Shown: positions 37,034 through 48,639 of the stretch, in pieces
Numbering within the stretch: the first letter of the stretch is position 1
How the letters are laid out: each line of letters opens with the position of its first letter
Made by a program: the position numbers and the translations under genes
Source of the DNA: Nonomuraea dietziae
Lineage (GTDB): Bacteria; Actinomycetota; Actinomycetes; Streptosporangiales; Streptosporangiaceae
DNA: 64,000 nt
Direction of reading: 5' to 3'
NCBI RefSeq assembly: GCF_014195505.1
Contig: NZ_JACIBV010000001.1
Location: forward strand, 3,162,001-3,226,000
The notes under the pieces: model-generated
Told to the model about the DNA's origin: nothing
The model's database searches: none
Seen by the model: only the letters and a program-made list of their open reading frames with translations

Positions 37034-38872
37034 TCAGCGGGCGAGCTGGGACAGGTCCCTGGAGGCGCCCGTGGAGGCCGAGGTGGTCATCGCGGCGTAG
37101 GCCTGCAGGGCGACGCTCACCTGACGCTGGCGATCGCGGGGGCGGTAGCCGCCGAGGTCGGCCAGCAGCCTCTCGCGCCGCACCGCCAGCTCCTCCTCGG
37201 GCACCCGCAGCTCGAGCAGGCGGTTGGGGATGTCGATCTCGATGAGGTCGCCGTCCTCCACCAGCGCGATGGCCCCGCCCTCGGCCGCCTCAGGCGAGGC
37301 GTGGCCGATGGACAGACCCGAGGTGCCGCCGGAGAAGCGGCCGTCGGTGACCAGCGCGCAGGCCTTGCCCAGGCCCTTGCCCTTGAGGAAGGAGGTCGGG
37401 TAGAGCATCTCCTGCATGCCGGGGCCGCCCTTGGGGCCCTCGTAGCGGATGACGACGACGTCGCCCTCCTTGACCTTGCCGGCCAGGATGCCGTCGACGG
37501 CCTCCTCCTGCGACTCGAAGACCACCGCGGGCCCGGAGAACTTCCAGATCGACTCGTCGACGCCCGCGGTCTTCACCACCGCGCCGTCGCGGGAGATGTT
37601 GCCGTAGAGGACGGCGAGCCCGCCGTCCTTGCTGTAGGCGTGCTCACGGTCGCGGATGCAGCCCTCGGCGCGGTCGACGTCGAGGTCGTCCCAGCGGTTG
37701 TCCTGGGAGTAGGGCTTGATCGTGCGGACGTTGCCTGGCGCGGCATGCCAGAGCTCCACGGCCTCGGGCAGCACGGTCGGCGAGGCGGGGTCCCATGCGG
37801 CGATGACCTCGCCGAGGGTGCCGCCGTTGACCGTGGGGACGTCGCGGTGCAGCAGCCCCGCCCTGTCGAGCTGGCCCAGGATGCCGGGGATGCCGCCGGC
37901 GCGGTGGACGTCCTCGATGTGGTACTTGTTCGTCGCGGGAGCGACCTTGCACAGGCACGGCACCCGCAGCGAGACCTCGTTGATCTCCTTGAGGCCGAAG
38001 TCGACCCCGGCCTCGCGGGCGGCGGCCAGGATGTGCAGGATCGTGTTGGTGGATCCGCCCATCGCCACGTCGAGGGCCATCGCGTTCTCGAAGGAGTCCT
38101 TGGAGGCGATCGAGCGCGGCAGCACCGACTCGTCGTCGCCCTCGTAGTAGCGCTTGGCGATGTCGACCACGCGGCGGCCCGCGTCCTCGAACAGCTTCTT
38201 GCGCGCCTTGTGCGTGGCCAGGATCGTGCCGTTGCCCGGCAGCGCCAGGCCGATCGCCTCGGCCAGGCAGTTCATGGAGTTGGCGGTGAACATGCCCGAG
38301 CAGGACCCGCAGGTCGGGCAGGCGTTCTCCTCCATCTCGAGGAGTTCCTCGTCAGTGACGGAGGCGTCGGCCGCGGCGACCATCGGATCGACGAGGTCGA
38401 GCTTGCGGCCGGGCGTCTTGCCTGCCTCCATGGGGCCGCCCGAGACGAAGACGGTCGGGATGTTCAGCCTGAAGGCGGCCAGGAGCATGCCGGGGGTGAT
38501 CTTGTCGCAGTTGGAGACGCAGATCAGGGCGTCGGCGCAGTGCGCGTTCACCATGTACTCGACCGCGTCGGCGATCAGCTCGCGGCTGGGCAGGGAGTAG
38601 AGCATGCCGCCGTGGCCCATCGCGATGCCGTCGTCGACGGCGATCGTGTTGAACTCGCGCGGGATCGCCCCGGCCTCCCTGATGGCGCCTGCGACCAGGT
38701 CGCCGACCTCGCGCAGGTGCACGTGGCCCGGCACGAACTGGGTGAAGCTGTTGGCCACGGCGATGATGGGCTTGCCGAAGTCGCTCCCGGCTACACCGGT
38801 CGCCCGGAGCAGGGCCCGGGCGCCGACCATGTTCCTGCCGTGCGTGACCGTACGAGACCTGAGGGCGGGCAT
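37034..38872 (-). CDS. ilvD: Dihydroxy-acid dehydratase
   Basis: A 612-residue Fe-S dehydratase converting 2,3-dihydroxy-isovalerate and its methyl homologue to 2-keto acids in branched-chain amino acid synthesis. Cluster ligands are visible in [12 protein letters not shown] and [27 protein letters not shown] and [15 protein letters not shown] are further family motifs. ATG 38872 ([14 protein letters not shown]) is chosen because GGGAG lies 8 nt upstream; an ATG five codons earlier is possible. The gene appears monocistronic. Confidence 0.96.
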   Translation of the reverse strand: MPALRSRTVTHGRNMVGARALLRATGVAGSDFGKPIIAVANSFTQFVPGHVHLREVGDLVAGAIREAGAIPREFNTIAVDDGIAMGHGGMLYSLPSRELIADAVEYMVNAHCADALICVSNCDKITPGMLLAAFRLNIPTVFVSGGPMEAGKTPGRKLDLVDPMVAAADASVTDEELLEMEENACPTCGSCSGMFTANSMNCLAEAIGLALPGNGTILATHKARKKLFEDAGRRVVDIAKRYYEGDDESVLPRSIASKDSFENAMALDVAMGGSTNTILHILAAAREAGVDFGLKEINEVSLRVPCLCKVAPATNKYHIEDVHRAGGIPGILGQLDRAGLLHRDVPTVNGGTLGEVIAAWDPASPTVLPEAVELWHAAPGNVRTIKPYSQDNRWDDLDVDRAEGCIRDREHAYSKDGGLAVLYGNISRDGAVVKTAGVDESIWKFSGPAVVFESQEEAVDGILAGKVKEGDVVVIRYEGPKGGPGMQEMLYPTSFLKGKGLGKACALVTDGRFSGGTSGLSIGHASPEAAEGGAIALVEDGDLIEIDIPNRLLELRVPEEELAVRRERLLADLGGYRPRDRQRQVSVALQAYAAMTTSASTGASRDLSQLAR

Positions 38873-38961
38873 TGGTGCGTCTCCCATCGCTAGCGAGTCT
38901 TCACATGGTACGACCCCTCGCTCGCTGACTGAGACGCGCGTCCATGGATCGGACGCTCAGG

Positions 38962-39789
38962 TCACCCCTCGCCGTAGCGCGGGGGCAGCACCTGGCTGGC
39001 GATCTCGTAGATCCTGTCGATCTCGGCCTCGGTGAGCGCCCGCTCACGCTTGGTGATCCACTTCCTGGCCCTGGCGCCCTCGTAGACGTCCACCTCGCGG
39101 ATCGTCATGATCTTCCAGGGGACCGGCGGGCCGTAGATCGCCAACGACGCCACGACCGTGATCTCGCGGCCGTAGGCCTTGCTGATCAGCTCGCTCGCCT
39201 GGGTCGCCTCCCAGCGCGCCTCCGTCAGCCGCGGCTTCATGTCGAAGGGTCCATGGAAGAGCTTCTTGCCCATCTGCACCCGCACCGGCAGGCGCTTGTC
39301 CCACTTCTCCGAGTCGACCGCGTAGACGCCCGTGGGGCCGATCACCAGGTGGTCGATCTGCGCCTCGCTACCGGGGATCGCCCTGGCGTGGAGCGTGCGG
39401 TAGCCGCTGCGTTCGAGCCTCTTCAACTGCGCCTCGGTCTTGCGCTCGGCCACGGACGAGCGCCGCCACGCGGGCACGCTCGAGTTGGACTTGGCGCGGT
39501 AGACCGTGTCGGCGATCGCGGCCACGACCGCGGCGCTGATGCCCACGCGCGGGTCGCCGACGAGGAAACCCACGACGACGCCGGCCGCGACGGCGATGAG
39601 CGCGCGCGTGCGCAGATGGCGATAGCGGGGCTGTTGGAGCAGGCTGCGCAGGGAAGCGCGTTCGACGGGAGCGTACGTTGACGTGGGTGCCGAGTGTTTG
39701 GCGCCGGTGCCCTCTTCCTTGGCGGGCCTGTCACTCACCCAGATCGGTGACGTGTTGTTACCGTCTTCTCGCTGCTTAGCGGAGTCCAC
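38962..39789 (-). CDS. Membrane-associated NERD-domain protein
   Basis: A 275-residue protein: a disordered N-terminal stretch of about 60 residues, two closely spaced hydrophobic segments (about 63-92), then a nuclease-related (NERD) domain with GSEAQIDHLVIGPTGVYAVDSEKW (about residues 146-169), the core restriction-enzyme-like Asp-x-Glu region. The C-terminal part (IDRIYEIASQVLPPRYGEG) is unassigned. NERD proteins are suspected DNA-processing factors, but their function is not settled. GTG start at 39789. It is divergent from the amidase gene across 143 bp. Confidence 0.82.
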   Translation of the reverse strand: MDSAKQREDGNNTSPIWVSDRPAKEEGTGAKHSAPTSTYAPVERASLRSLLQQPRYRHLRTRALIAVAAGVVVGFLVGDPRVGISAAVVAAIADTVYRAKSNSSVPAWRRSSVAERKTEAQLKRLERSGYRTLHARAIPGSEAQIDHLVIGPTGVYAVDSEKWDKRLPVRVQMGKKLFHGPFDMKPRLTEARWEATQASELISKAYGREITVVASLAIYGPPVPWKIMTIREVDVYEGARARKWITKRERALTEAEIDRIYEIASQVLPPRYGEG

Positions 39790-39932
39790 GCTACAAAAGG
39801 TAGCCGAGCCCCACCCCGGTTCCTACTGTTGACCCGTCCATAGTTTTATGGCCCAGGTCACCGCGTAGGGGGCCCGGTTTCCGGGTATCTAGTTCTTTTC
39901 TTCTCTAGACAACTCGGCCTACTCTGCGGTTC

Positions 39933-41333
39933 GTGGCGCACATCCATGATCTCACCGCACTTGAGCAGGCGGAAGCCGTCAGGCGCCGGGAAATCTCACC
40001 CCTTGAGATCACCCGGCACTACCTCGACCGCATCGAACGGATCGATCCACAGGTCGGCGCGTTCGTCACCGTGACCGCCGAGCGGGCGCTCGCGCAGGCG
40101 CGCGACCTCACCGAGCCCAGCGGCCCCCTGTACGGCGTGCCGATCCCGGTCAAGGATCTCAACCTGGTCAAGGACGTGCCCATCAGCTTCGGCTCGGCCA
40201 CCTACGCCGGCTTCGTCTCGCCCGTCGACGACACGGTCGTGGAGCGGCTGCGCGACGCCGGCACGGTCATGCTCGGCAAGACGGCCACGCCCGAGTTCGG
40301 CCTGCCGTGCTACACCGAGACCTCGGTGTCGCCGCCGAGCCGTACGCCGTGGGACCTCTCCCGCTCGGCGGGCGGGTCGAGCGGGGGCGCGGCGGCCGCG
40401 GTGGCGGCGGGGCTCGCGCCCGCCGCCCAGGGCAGCGACGGCGCGGGCTCCATCAGGATCCCCTCGTCTGTCTGCGGCCTGTTCGGCATCAAGCCGACCA
40501 GGGGGCGCATCAGCTTCGCCCCGATCATCCCCGACCTGGCCGGGCTGTCGACCAACGGACCGATCGCCAGGACCGTCGCCGACGCCGCGGCGCTGCTCGA
40601 CGTGATGAGCCACCACAACCCCGGCGACCTCTACCTCGCGCCCGCGCACGAGGGGACGTTCCTCGAGTGCGCCGCGAGGCAGCCAGGCCGTCTGCGCATC
40701 GCGCGCTACGCCGAACCGGTCGTGCCGGGCGCCACGGTCCACCCCGACGTGCTGACCGCCTACGAGGAGGCGTCCAAGACACTGGAGCTGCTGGGTCACG
40801 AGGTCGTCGACATCGACCCTCCCTTCGGCCCCGACCTGGTGCCGCAGTTCGTGACCCTGTGGTTCGCCTTCGCCTGCGTGCACCCCGTGGCCCTCGACAG
40901 GCAGGAACTGCTGCGGCCGCTCACCGCCTGGCTGCGCGAGCGCGGCTTCGCCACCTCCGCCCCCGACTTCCTGCAGGCGCAGTCGTCGTTGCAGATGGCC
41001 ACGCGGCTGGCGCTGTCGGTGACGGACGCCTACGACGCCGTGCTGACCCCGACACTCACGCAGCCGCCACGGCCCGTCGGCTGGTTCGAGGAGGGCGGCG
41101 ACCCCGAGCAGACCTTCGAGCGGATGAAGCGGTTCGCCGCCTTCCCCGCGATCTACAACGTGAGCGGGCAGCCCGCCGTCAACCTGCCGTTGCACTGGAA
41201 CGCCGAGGGCCTGCCGATCGGCGTCATGCTGGCGGGGCGCGTCGGCGAAGAGGGCACGCTCATCTCGCTGTCGGCACAGGTCGAGGCGGCCAGAGGCGGC
41301 TTCTGGGGCGACAGGAGGCCACCGGTCTGGTGA
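39933..41333 (+). CDS. Amidase signature family enzyme
   Basis: A 466-residue amidase with the Ser-cisSer-Lys machinery: Lys in GVPIPVKDLNLV (about residue 73), the Gly/Ser-rich SAGGSSGGAAAAVAAG and the nucleophile region GSDGAGSIRIPSSVCGLFG (about 169-187). It hydrolyses an amide; the substrate cannot be read from sequence. No GatB/GatC partner is near, so this is not the tRNA amidotransferase. GTG start at 39933 lies about 7 nt after TACTCT, again suggesting a leaderless transcript. Confidence 0.92.
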   Translation: MAHIHDLTALEQAEAVRRREISPLEITRHYLDRIERIDPQVGAFVTVTAERALAQARDLTEPSGPLYGVPIPVKDLNLVKDVPISFGSATYAGFVSPVDDTVVERLRDAGTVMLGKTATPEFGLPCYTETSVSPPSRTPWDLSRSAGGSSGGAAAAVAAGLAPAAQGSDGAGSIRIPSSVCGLFGIKPTRGRISFAPIIPDLAGLSTNGPIARTVADAAALLDVMSHHNPGDLYLAPAHEGTFLECAARQPGRLRIARYAEPVVPGATVHPDVLTAYEEASKTLELLGHEVVDIDPPFGPDLVPQFVTLWFAFACVHPVALDRQELLRPLTAWLRERGFATSAPDFLQAQSSLQMATRLALSVTDAYDAVLTPTLTQPPRPVGWFEEGGDPEQTFERMKRFAAFPAIYNVSGQPAVNLPLHWNAEGLPIGVMLAGRVGEEGTLISLSAQVEAARGGFWGDRRPPVW

Positions 41334-41375
41334 TGGGGTCTGGCCGGGGCGTCCGCGCGGGATTACGGTCGTGGT

Positions 41376-41666
41376 GTGGACAGCGCGCTGGAAATCCTCG
41401 GCTTCCTCATCGGCACATCGACGGGGCTGTTCCTGCTGATCAGCCTCATGGTCCTGCTGCCAGGCGCGAGCAAGGACACGCAGGAGCCCTCCGACGTCGT
41501 GTGGCTGGGCGGTCCACGCCACAGCGAGCACGGCGTCAGCACCGCCGACCTGGTCCTGGCCAACAGGAGGGCGCACTGGGCGCCGGTCCCCGAGGCCGAC
41601 TGGCCGCGCATGGCCGAGACGGCCGAGCCAGGCGGGCAACTCGGCGGCGCCTCGGCGGGGTGGTGA
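41376..41666 (+). CDS. Small single-span membrane protein
   Basis: A 96-residue protein with one N-terminal hydrophobic helix (ILGFLIGTSTGLFLLISLMV) and a hydrophilic tail carrying VVWLGGPRHSEHGV. I do not know a function. It overlaps the following DUF5130-like gene by 4 bp (GTGA), so the two are coupled and the pair is probably a functional unit. Confidence 0.75.
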   Translation: MDSALEILGFLIGTSTGLFLLISLMVLLPGASKDTQEPSDVVWLGGPRHSEHGVSTADLVLANRRAHWAPVPEADWPRMAETAEPGGQLGGASAGW

Positions 41667-42031
41667 GGGCGATGCGCGGGCTCACCGCCGCCCAGGCCGA
41701 CGACCTCCGCACGGCGCTGACCTCGGCCGAGCGGCGCACCGGCCTTCGCTTCGCCGCCTTCCTCGGCCCGCCCGTGGGCGCCCGCAGGCACTTCGCCGAA
41801 CGGCTGCACGCCGCCATGGGCGAGGAGTCGCCCGACGCCGTGGTCGTCTTCGTCGACGTGGAGGGCCGCGCGCTGGAGATCGTCACAGGGGAGAACGCCA
41901 GGCTTCGCCTGCCGGACGGCTCGTGCAGGCTGACGGCCATGTCGATGGCCACCGTCTTCAGCGCGGGAGACCTGGTCGGCGGCCTGCTCTACGGGATCAA
42001 CGCTCTCGCGGAGCAGGCCGCGCGCCGTTAG
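41663..42031 (+). CDS. DUF5130 (TPM-like) protein
   Basis: A 122-residue protein (119 if ATG 41672 is used) with alternating amphipathic strands and helices: AERRTGLRFAAFLGPP, DAVVVFVDVEGRALEIVTGE. This matches the DUF5130 family, related to the TPM fold found in phosphatases and photosystem-repair proteins. The role is unknown. The stop overlaps the stop of the convergent HNH gene by 4 bp. Confidence 0.78.
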   Translation: MRAMRGLTAAQADDLRTALTSAERRTGLRFAAFLGPPVGARRHFAERLHAAMGEESPDAVVVFVDVEGRALEIVTGENARLRLPDGSCRLTAMSMATVFSAGDLVGGLLYGINALAEQAARR

Positions 42032-42537
42032 GCCGCCGTCTCCGACAGGTAGGGCGCCCACTGGGGGTCACCGACGAGCTGGGCGCCGATCAGCCGCCAG
42101 TGCGCTCCCCTCGGCACCGCGGGGGCGACGCGGAGCGTCCACCCCAGCTCCTCCAGGAACTTGTCCGCCTTCCTGTGGTTGCAGGGCATGCAGGAGGCCA
42201 CGCAGTTCTCCCACGTGTGCGTGCCGCCCCGCGAACGGGGCACGACGTGGTCGATCGTCTCGGCCCGCTGCCCGCAGTAGGCGCAACGGAAGTCGTCGCG
42301 ACGCATCAGCGCGGCGCGCGTCAGGGGGATGCGAGACCGGTAGGGAATACGGACATATCTTCGAAGCCTGATCACCGAAGGCACATCGACCGTGCAGGTC
42401 GCGGAGCGGAGCACCGCTCCCCTGCCGTCGCGGTGGACGACGTCGGCCTTCTCCCTGAGCACGAGCACGACGGCCCTGTGCAGCGAGAGCGTGGTCAGCG
42501 GCTCGTAGGTGGCGTTGAGCAGGAGTACTTGGCGCAT
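42028..42537 (-). CDS. HNH endonuclease family protein
   Basis: A 169-residue protein with an N-terminal beta-rich module (MRQVLLLNATYEPLTTLSLH) and a C-terminal HNH nuclease: CAYCGQ, TIDHVVPRSRGG, WENCVASCMPCNHRKAD (about residues 90-125). The four Cys are structural zinc ligands and the His/Asn residues form the beta-beta-alpha metal site. This chromosomal family is very common in actinobacteria and is not linked to a known restriction system. Confidence 0.9.
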   Translation of the reverse strand: MRQVLLLNATYEPLTTLSLHRAVVLVLREKADVVHRDGRGAVLRSATCTVDVPSVIRLRRYVRIPYRSRIPLTRAALMRRDDFRCAYCGQRAETIDHVVPRSRGGTHTWENCVASCMPCNHRKADKFLEELGWTLRVAPAVPRGAHWRLIGAQLVGDPQWAPYLSETAA

Positions 42538-42791
42538 CAGGGGGCCACCCCCCGACGCACGGGTATCAGAGGGGCCATGGCCCCTGTTGGCGGTCCCTCC
42601 TGGGACCCGGTTGCTTCCGTCACGTGGACCTCCGCCGGACGGTCCAACGGATGGTCACCACGGCACCGTCCTTTACCAAGTCTGGCGTCTCTCGCATGCC
42701 CCCGCCACCCAATAGAGATGACCAGAGGGACACACGATGTCATTTATGCCCGCCCCTCCTGGGCTTTACGCGTCCCCGGTAAGGTTCAGAC

Positions 42792-44828
<2,037 letters not shown>

Positions 44829-44872
44829 GCAAGCCCACAGGCCCCTTCCCGGCGGCGGTCTAGACGAGCCGC

Positions 44873-44971
44873 GTCCGCCGTCGGGCCGCCTCCCTCGCCG
44901 GCGTACGGCGGGGCGGGCTGACGTCCGCCGTCGCGCCGCCTCCTCGCCGGCGCACGGCGGGGCGGGTTGAT
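44873..44971. repeat. Tandem duplication of a 50-bp GC-rich unit
   Basis: Two near-identical copies (44873-44922 and 44923-44971) starting GTCCGCCGTCG and ending GGGGCGGGCTGAC/GGGGCGGGTTGAT. Each can fold through complementary CGCCGG and CGGCGGGG segments. It lies just after the peptidase stop, where a terminator is expected. Confidence 0.7.
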
Positions 44972-45011
44972 GTTCGCCGGGATCCACGGCCGCTGACGTA
45001 TCGTCTGCGGT

Positions 45012-45803
45012 ATGGGCCTGACCATGGCCGAGGGCGTGCCCCGTGCCGCCCTTCGGCCCTACGTCACCCGGTTGTGCGCCTACAGGGAGCGCTACGACCG
45101 CCCCCTGACGCGCACCGAGGCCGCGGTTCCGGGGGCGGTGCTCATCCTCGCCTTCGGGGCGCCCATGGAGGTCGGCGGCGCCCGTCTCACCTCCTTCACC
45201 GGCGGGCTCGGCGACCGCTACACGGTCACCAGGATCTCCGGGCCCACCGAGGGCGTCGAGGTCGTGCTCACCCCCTTCGGCGCCCGCCGCCTGTTCGGCG
45301 TCCCGATGCGCGAGCTGACCAACCTGGTGCTGCCCGTCGACGACCTGCTGCCCGCATGGAGCCGTACGGCCGGCGAGAGACTCGCCGCGCTCGCCTCGCC
45401 CACCGAGCGCCTGGCACTGGCCGAGTCGCTGCTGTCCGCCCGCATCCTGACCGCGCCCCCACCCGACCCGCCCGTGCTGTGGGCATGGGAGCGCCTGGTC
45501 GCCTCGGGCGGCTCCGTCAGCGTGGCGTCGCTGGCCGGCTCCCTCGGCTGGAGCCACCGCCACCTCGTCGCCCGCTTCCACGACCAGGTCGGCCTCACCC
45601 CGAAGGCGTCGGCCAGGGTGATCCGCTTCGACCGCGCCATGGGCCTGCTGCGCGAGGGCCTTCCGCTCTCCGACGTGGCCGCCTCGTGCGGCTTCTACGA
45701 CCAGCCGCACATGAACCGCGAGTTCCGCGCCATGGCGGGCGCCACGCCCGGTCAGATTCGTCCAAGACCGCAGCTCAGCAGGGGCGCAGACTTGGCCTCA
45801 TGA
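45012..45803 (+). CDS. AraC-family transcriptional regulator
   Basis: A 263-residue regulator: an N-terminal domain of about 150 residues without a recognised ligand fold and a C-terminal AraC/XylS double helix-turn-helix (SVASLAGSLGWSHRHLVARF, then SDVAASCGFYDQPHMNREFR). ATG 45012 or the ATG four codons later may be the start. It overlaps the VOC-family gene by 4 bp, so it probably regulates, or is at least co-expressed with, that enzyme. Confidence 0.9.
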   Translation: MGLTMAEGVPRAALRPYVTRLCAYRERYDRPLTRTEAAVPGAVLILAFGAPMEVGGARLTSFTGGLGDRYTVTRISGPTEGVEVVLTPFGARRLFGVPMRELTNLVLPVDDLLPAWSRTAGERLAALASPTERLALAESLLSARILTAPPPDPPVLWAWERLVASGGSVSVASLAGSLGWSHRHLVARFHDQVGLTPKASARVIRFDRAMGLLREGLPLSDVAASCGFYDQPHMNREFRAMAGATPGQIRPRPQLSRGADLAS

Positions 45804-46132
45804 AACGAACCGTCTTCGCGCTCGCCCGCTACCGGGACGTCCCCGCGGCCGCCGCCTTCCTGAGCACCGCCTTCGGCTTCATGCCGCACGAGGTGTCGAA
45901 CAACCACGCCGAGATGCTGGTCGGCGATGACATGATCATGCTGGGCGAGGGCAAGGCCGGCGGTCCCGGCATCTACGTCGCCGTGGACGACCCCGACGCC
46001 CACCACGACCGCGCGCTGGCCGCCGGCGCCAGGATCACGATGGAGCTGGTGGAGCAGCCGTACGGCTCCCGCGAGTACGCCTGCGAGGACCCCGAGGGCA
46101 ACGCCTGGTTCTTCGGCACCTACCGCCCCTAG
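45800..46132 (+). CDS. VOC superfamily (glyoxalase/bleomycin-resistance-like) protein
   Basis: A 110-residue single vicinal-oxygen-chelate module: YRDVPAAAAFLSTAFGF, then MIMLGEGKAGGPGIYVAVDD and ending CEDPEGNAWFFGTYRP, the classic final strand. Members bind metals or sequester drugs; the substrate is unknown. ATGA overlap with the AraC gene makes a two-gene operon. It converges with purU. Confidence 0.88.
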   Translation: MKRTVFALARYRDVPAAAAFLSTAFGFMPHEVSNNHAEMLVGDDMIMLGEGKAGGPGIYVAVDDPDAHHDRALAAGARITMELVEQPYGSREYACEDPEGNAWFFGTYRP

Positions 46133-46181
46133 CCTGCCTTCAGCCTGCACCGTCTCCGGTCGCCGCCCGCCGTACGGGAGG

Positions 46182-47030
46182 TCAGCGGGGGAAGACGATC
46201 GTCTTGTGGCCGTCGAGCAGGACGCGCTGTTCGGCGTGCCATCTCACCGCGCGGGCCAGGGCGACGCACTCCACGTCGCGTCCGATCGCCACCAGGTCGG
46301 CGGGCGAGTGGCTGTGGTCGACGCGGGCGACCTCCTGCTCGATGATCGGCCCCTCGTCCAGGTCGGAGGTGACGTAGTGGGCGGTCGCGCCGATCAGCTT
46401 CACGCCGCGGTCGTGGGCCTGGTGGTACGGCTTGGCCCCCTTGAACGACGGCAGGAACGAGTGGTGGATGTTGATCGCCCTGCCCGACAGCTTCTCGCAC
46501 AGGTCCTCCGACAGGACCTGCATGTAGCGGGCCAGCACCACGAGCTCAACCTGGTAGTGCTCGACCAGAGCGAGGATCTCCGCCTCCTGGCGCGGCCTGG
46601 TCTCGGGAGTCACCGGCAGGTGGTGGTAGTCAATGCCGTACGACTGGGTGAGCGGCCGCAGGTCGGGGTGGTTGGAGGCGACGGCGACGATCTCGATGTC
46701 GAGCAGTCCTGACCTGACCCGGTAGAGCAGGTCGTTCAGGCAGTGGCCGAACTTGCTGACCAGGATCAGCACCTTCGGCTTGACCGACAGGTCGCGCAGC
46801 TTGAAGTCCATGCCGAACTCGGGGACCAGCCCCGCGAACGCGCTGGAGAGCTCGTCCTGCGGAAGCGCGGCGGTGAACTGCACCCGCATGAAGAAGCGCT
46901 TCGCGGTTTGGTCGCCGAACTGCTGGCTGTCGGTGATGTTGCAGCCGCGCGCCGCGAGCAGACCCGAGACGGCGGCGACGACGCCGGGACGGTCGGGGCA
47001 GGACAGTGTCAGGACGTACTCGGCGTTCAT
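46182..47030 (-). CDS. purU: Formyltetrahydrofolate deformylase
   Basis: A 282-residue enzyme that hydrolyses 10-formyl-THF to THF and formate. It has an N-terminal ACT domain (YVLTLSCPDRPGVVAAVSGL) and a C-terminal formyltransferase-like domain with HHSFLPSFKGAKPYHQA (catalytic His) and SDLDEGPIIEQE (catalytic Asp). ATG 47030 has GAGAG 7 nt upstream. Its start overlaps the stop of a GcvT-like fragment by 4 bp, implying a former operon with a folate-dependent demethylase. Confidence 0.95.
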   Translation of the reverse strand: MNAEYVLTLSCPDRPGVVAAVSGLLAARGCNITDSQQFGDQTAKRFFMRVQFTAALPQDELSSAFAGLVPEFGMDFKLRDLSVKPKVLILVSKFGHCLNDLLYRVRSGLLDIEIVAVASNHPDLRPLTQSYGIDYHHLPVTPETRPRQEAEILALVEHYQVELVVLARYMQVLSEDLCEKLSGRAINIHHSFLPSFKGAKPYHQAHDRGVKLIGATAHYVTSDLDEGPIIEQEVARVDHSHSPADLVAIGRDVECVALARAVRWHAEQRVLLDGHKTIVFPR

Positions 47031-47248
47031 GCTTTCACTCTCGCGGAGGTGGGATCGTAGGGCGCCTTGCGGCTGATCTGGGCAGGGTACCTCCCCCAGG
47101 CCACCTGCACCTCCACCTTCTCCAGCCCCGCGCCGGAGACGGACGCCAGTCCGGCCGTCCTGCCCAGCGTGGGGCTGCGGGCTGCCGAGGTCGCGTGGCC
47201 GACCGGCGCGCCGTCGCGGAGCAGCCACTCCCCGCCCCGGGTGCTCAT
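47027..47248 (-). pseudogene. Remnant of a GcvT-type (aminomethyltransferase/sarcosine dehydrogenase-like) gene, C-terminal end only
   Basis: About 73 codons ending in TGA that overlaps the purU ATG. The residues RGGEWLLRDGAPVGHATSAA, SPTLGRTAGLASV and RYPAQISRKAPYDPTSARVK are the C-terminal barrel domain of GcvT-fold folate enzymes, such as dimethylglycine or sarcosine dehydrogenases. The rest of the gene (several hundred codons) is missing; upstream lies only about 150 bp before the divergent pit gene. The 4-bp overlap with purU shows it was the upstream gene of that operon. Cause: a deletion that ends near 47250. Confidence 0.7.
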
Positions 47249-47395
47249 CGATGGGGTTGCCCTCGAAGCGGGTGGACGCCGATCCGTTGCGCCGCAGCTC
47301 TGTCGGGGAACGATCAGCCACGTGAAAGCTCGTTATGCCGGTCATCAACGATCGCGGCGTTCCCTGGCGACCAGCGGTCGGATTGGCTGGCGCGC

Positions 47396-48319
47396 GTGCC
47401 TTTAGAGGTCGTGGTCGCCTGCCTGTTCGCCGTCGTGTCGGGGGTGAACGACGGTGGCACGCTGCTGGCGACGGGGCTCAAACTGCCCACCGTCAGGCCG
47501 ATCGTCGGGGTGCTCACCCTGGTACTGCTGACCGCGCTCGTCCCCCTCGTCTCCCAGCAGGTCGCGCACACCTTCGTGACCAGGCTCGCCTCCTTCGAGG
47601 GCCCGGGGGCCACGCACGCCATGACCATCGCCGTGCTCTCCGCGATAGCCGTGGTCATGGCGCTCAGCCACCACGGACGCCCCACCAGCCTGACCCTCGC
47701 GATCGTCGGCGGACTCACGGGCGCGGGACTGGGCTGGGGGCTGGAGGTCTCGGCGGGCTCGGTGGCCCTCGTCCTGGCCGTCGCCTTCGCCGCGCCGTTC
47801 GCAGGCGCGCTGGCAGCATGGGCGACGACCCGGCTGCTCGTCGCCATGACCACCAGCAGGGGGCTGCGACGCTGGCACTGGGCGGGGTTCGTCCTGCAGT
47901 GCGTGGCCTATGCCGCCAACGACGGGCAGAAGATGCTGGCGGTCTTCCTCGTCGCCGTCGGCTCCTCGGGCCCCTCGGTCTCCTTCGCGGCGGCCGCGCT
48001 GTTCGGTCTCGGCACGTTGTACGGCATGCCGAGGGCGGGGCGCACCCTCGGCCGCGAGATCCTGGCCTCCCGGCCGCTGCACGGCGTGGCAGCCGAACTC
48101 GCCTCGGGGACGACCGTGATCGGGTGCGCGGCTGTGGGCATGCCGGTGAGCATGACCCAGTCGATCGCAGGCAGCCTGATCGGGACGGGCGTGGCCTACG
48201 GGGGCGGAAGGGTGCGGTGGTACGCGGCAGTCAAGATCGTGATCGCCTGGGTCCTGACTCTCCCGGCGGCCGGACTCCTGGCAGCCGTGGCGGCGATCAC
48301 GGTGAAAGGCATCTCATGA
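47396..48319 (+). CDS. pit: PiT-family inorganic phosphate transporter
   Basis: A 307-residue membrane protein with two inverted-repeat signatures, SGVNDGGTLLATGLKLP near the N-terminus and AYAANDGQKMLAVFLVAVG (about residues 170-188), which form the phosphate and cation site in PiT transporters. About eight to nine hydrophobic helices are visible. GTG 47396 (VPLEVVVACLFAVVSGVNDG) is the only sensible start. PiT genes normally adjoin a DUF47/PhoU-like gene; here the DUF47 gene follows but only after about 0.9 kb of repeat DNA. Confidence 0.88.
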   Translation: MPLEVVVACLFAVVSGVNDGGTLLATGLKLPTVRPIVGVLTLVLLTALVPLVSQQVAHTFVTRLASFEGPGATHAMTIAVLSAIAVVMALSHHGRPTSLTLAIVGGLTGAGLGWGLEVSAGSVALVLAVAFAAPFAGALAAWATTRLLVAMTTSRGLRRWHWAGFVLQCVAYAANDGQKMLAVFLVAVGSSGPSVSFAAAALFGLGTLYGMPRAGRTLGREILASRPLHGVAAELASGTTVIGCAAVGMPVSMTQSIAGSLIGTGVAYGGGRVRWYAAVKIVIAWVLTLPAAGLLAAVAAITVKGIS

Positions 48320-48331
48320 GACGACCCGCCT

Positions 48332-48363
48332 TCACCTGTGTTCCTGTCTGGGAGGGCAGGTGA
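48332..48363 (+). terminator. Possible terminator after pit
   Basis: TCACCTG (48332-48338) pairs with CAGGTGA (48357-48363), 12 bp after the pit stop. Short stem, 18-nt loop. Confidence 0.4.
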
Positions 48364-48559
48364 CACCCATCCGCCCCGACATCACCCGAGGGCGGCCGAA
48401 CGAGACACTCGAAGCGCTTACCGACCTTCTCCCTCGAAAGCCTGCTCTTCTCCCTCGCTTGGGTCCGCATCACGTTGTGCGGAACGTGGCGAGGTGACGC
48501 CTCGCATGCCGCCACGTTGTGTCCCGTCGTTTCGCATCCCGTCGCGTCGCCTGGCGGGT

Positions 48560-48639
48560 TGGAGCCCCGCGTGCCGTCACGTCGTGGCGCTTGGTGGGGT
48601 GGAGCCCCGCGTGGAGTCCCGTCACGTCGTTGGGTGGGG
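48560..48639. repeat. Two tandem copies of a 40-bp unit
   Basis: Copies at 48560-48599 and 48600-48639, both starting TGGAGCCCCGCGTG, containing CCGTCACGTCGT and ending GGTGGGG. The second copy has small internal changes. Part of the A-depleted tract. Confidence 0.6.

Noticed and set aside
47250-47395. An N-terminal extension of PurU reading through upstream of 47030
   Set aside because: The ACT domain begins directly at MNAEYVLTLSCPDRPG, with an SD 7 nt upstream. The upstream frame does not resemble any PurU N-terminus.
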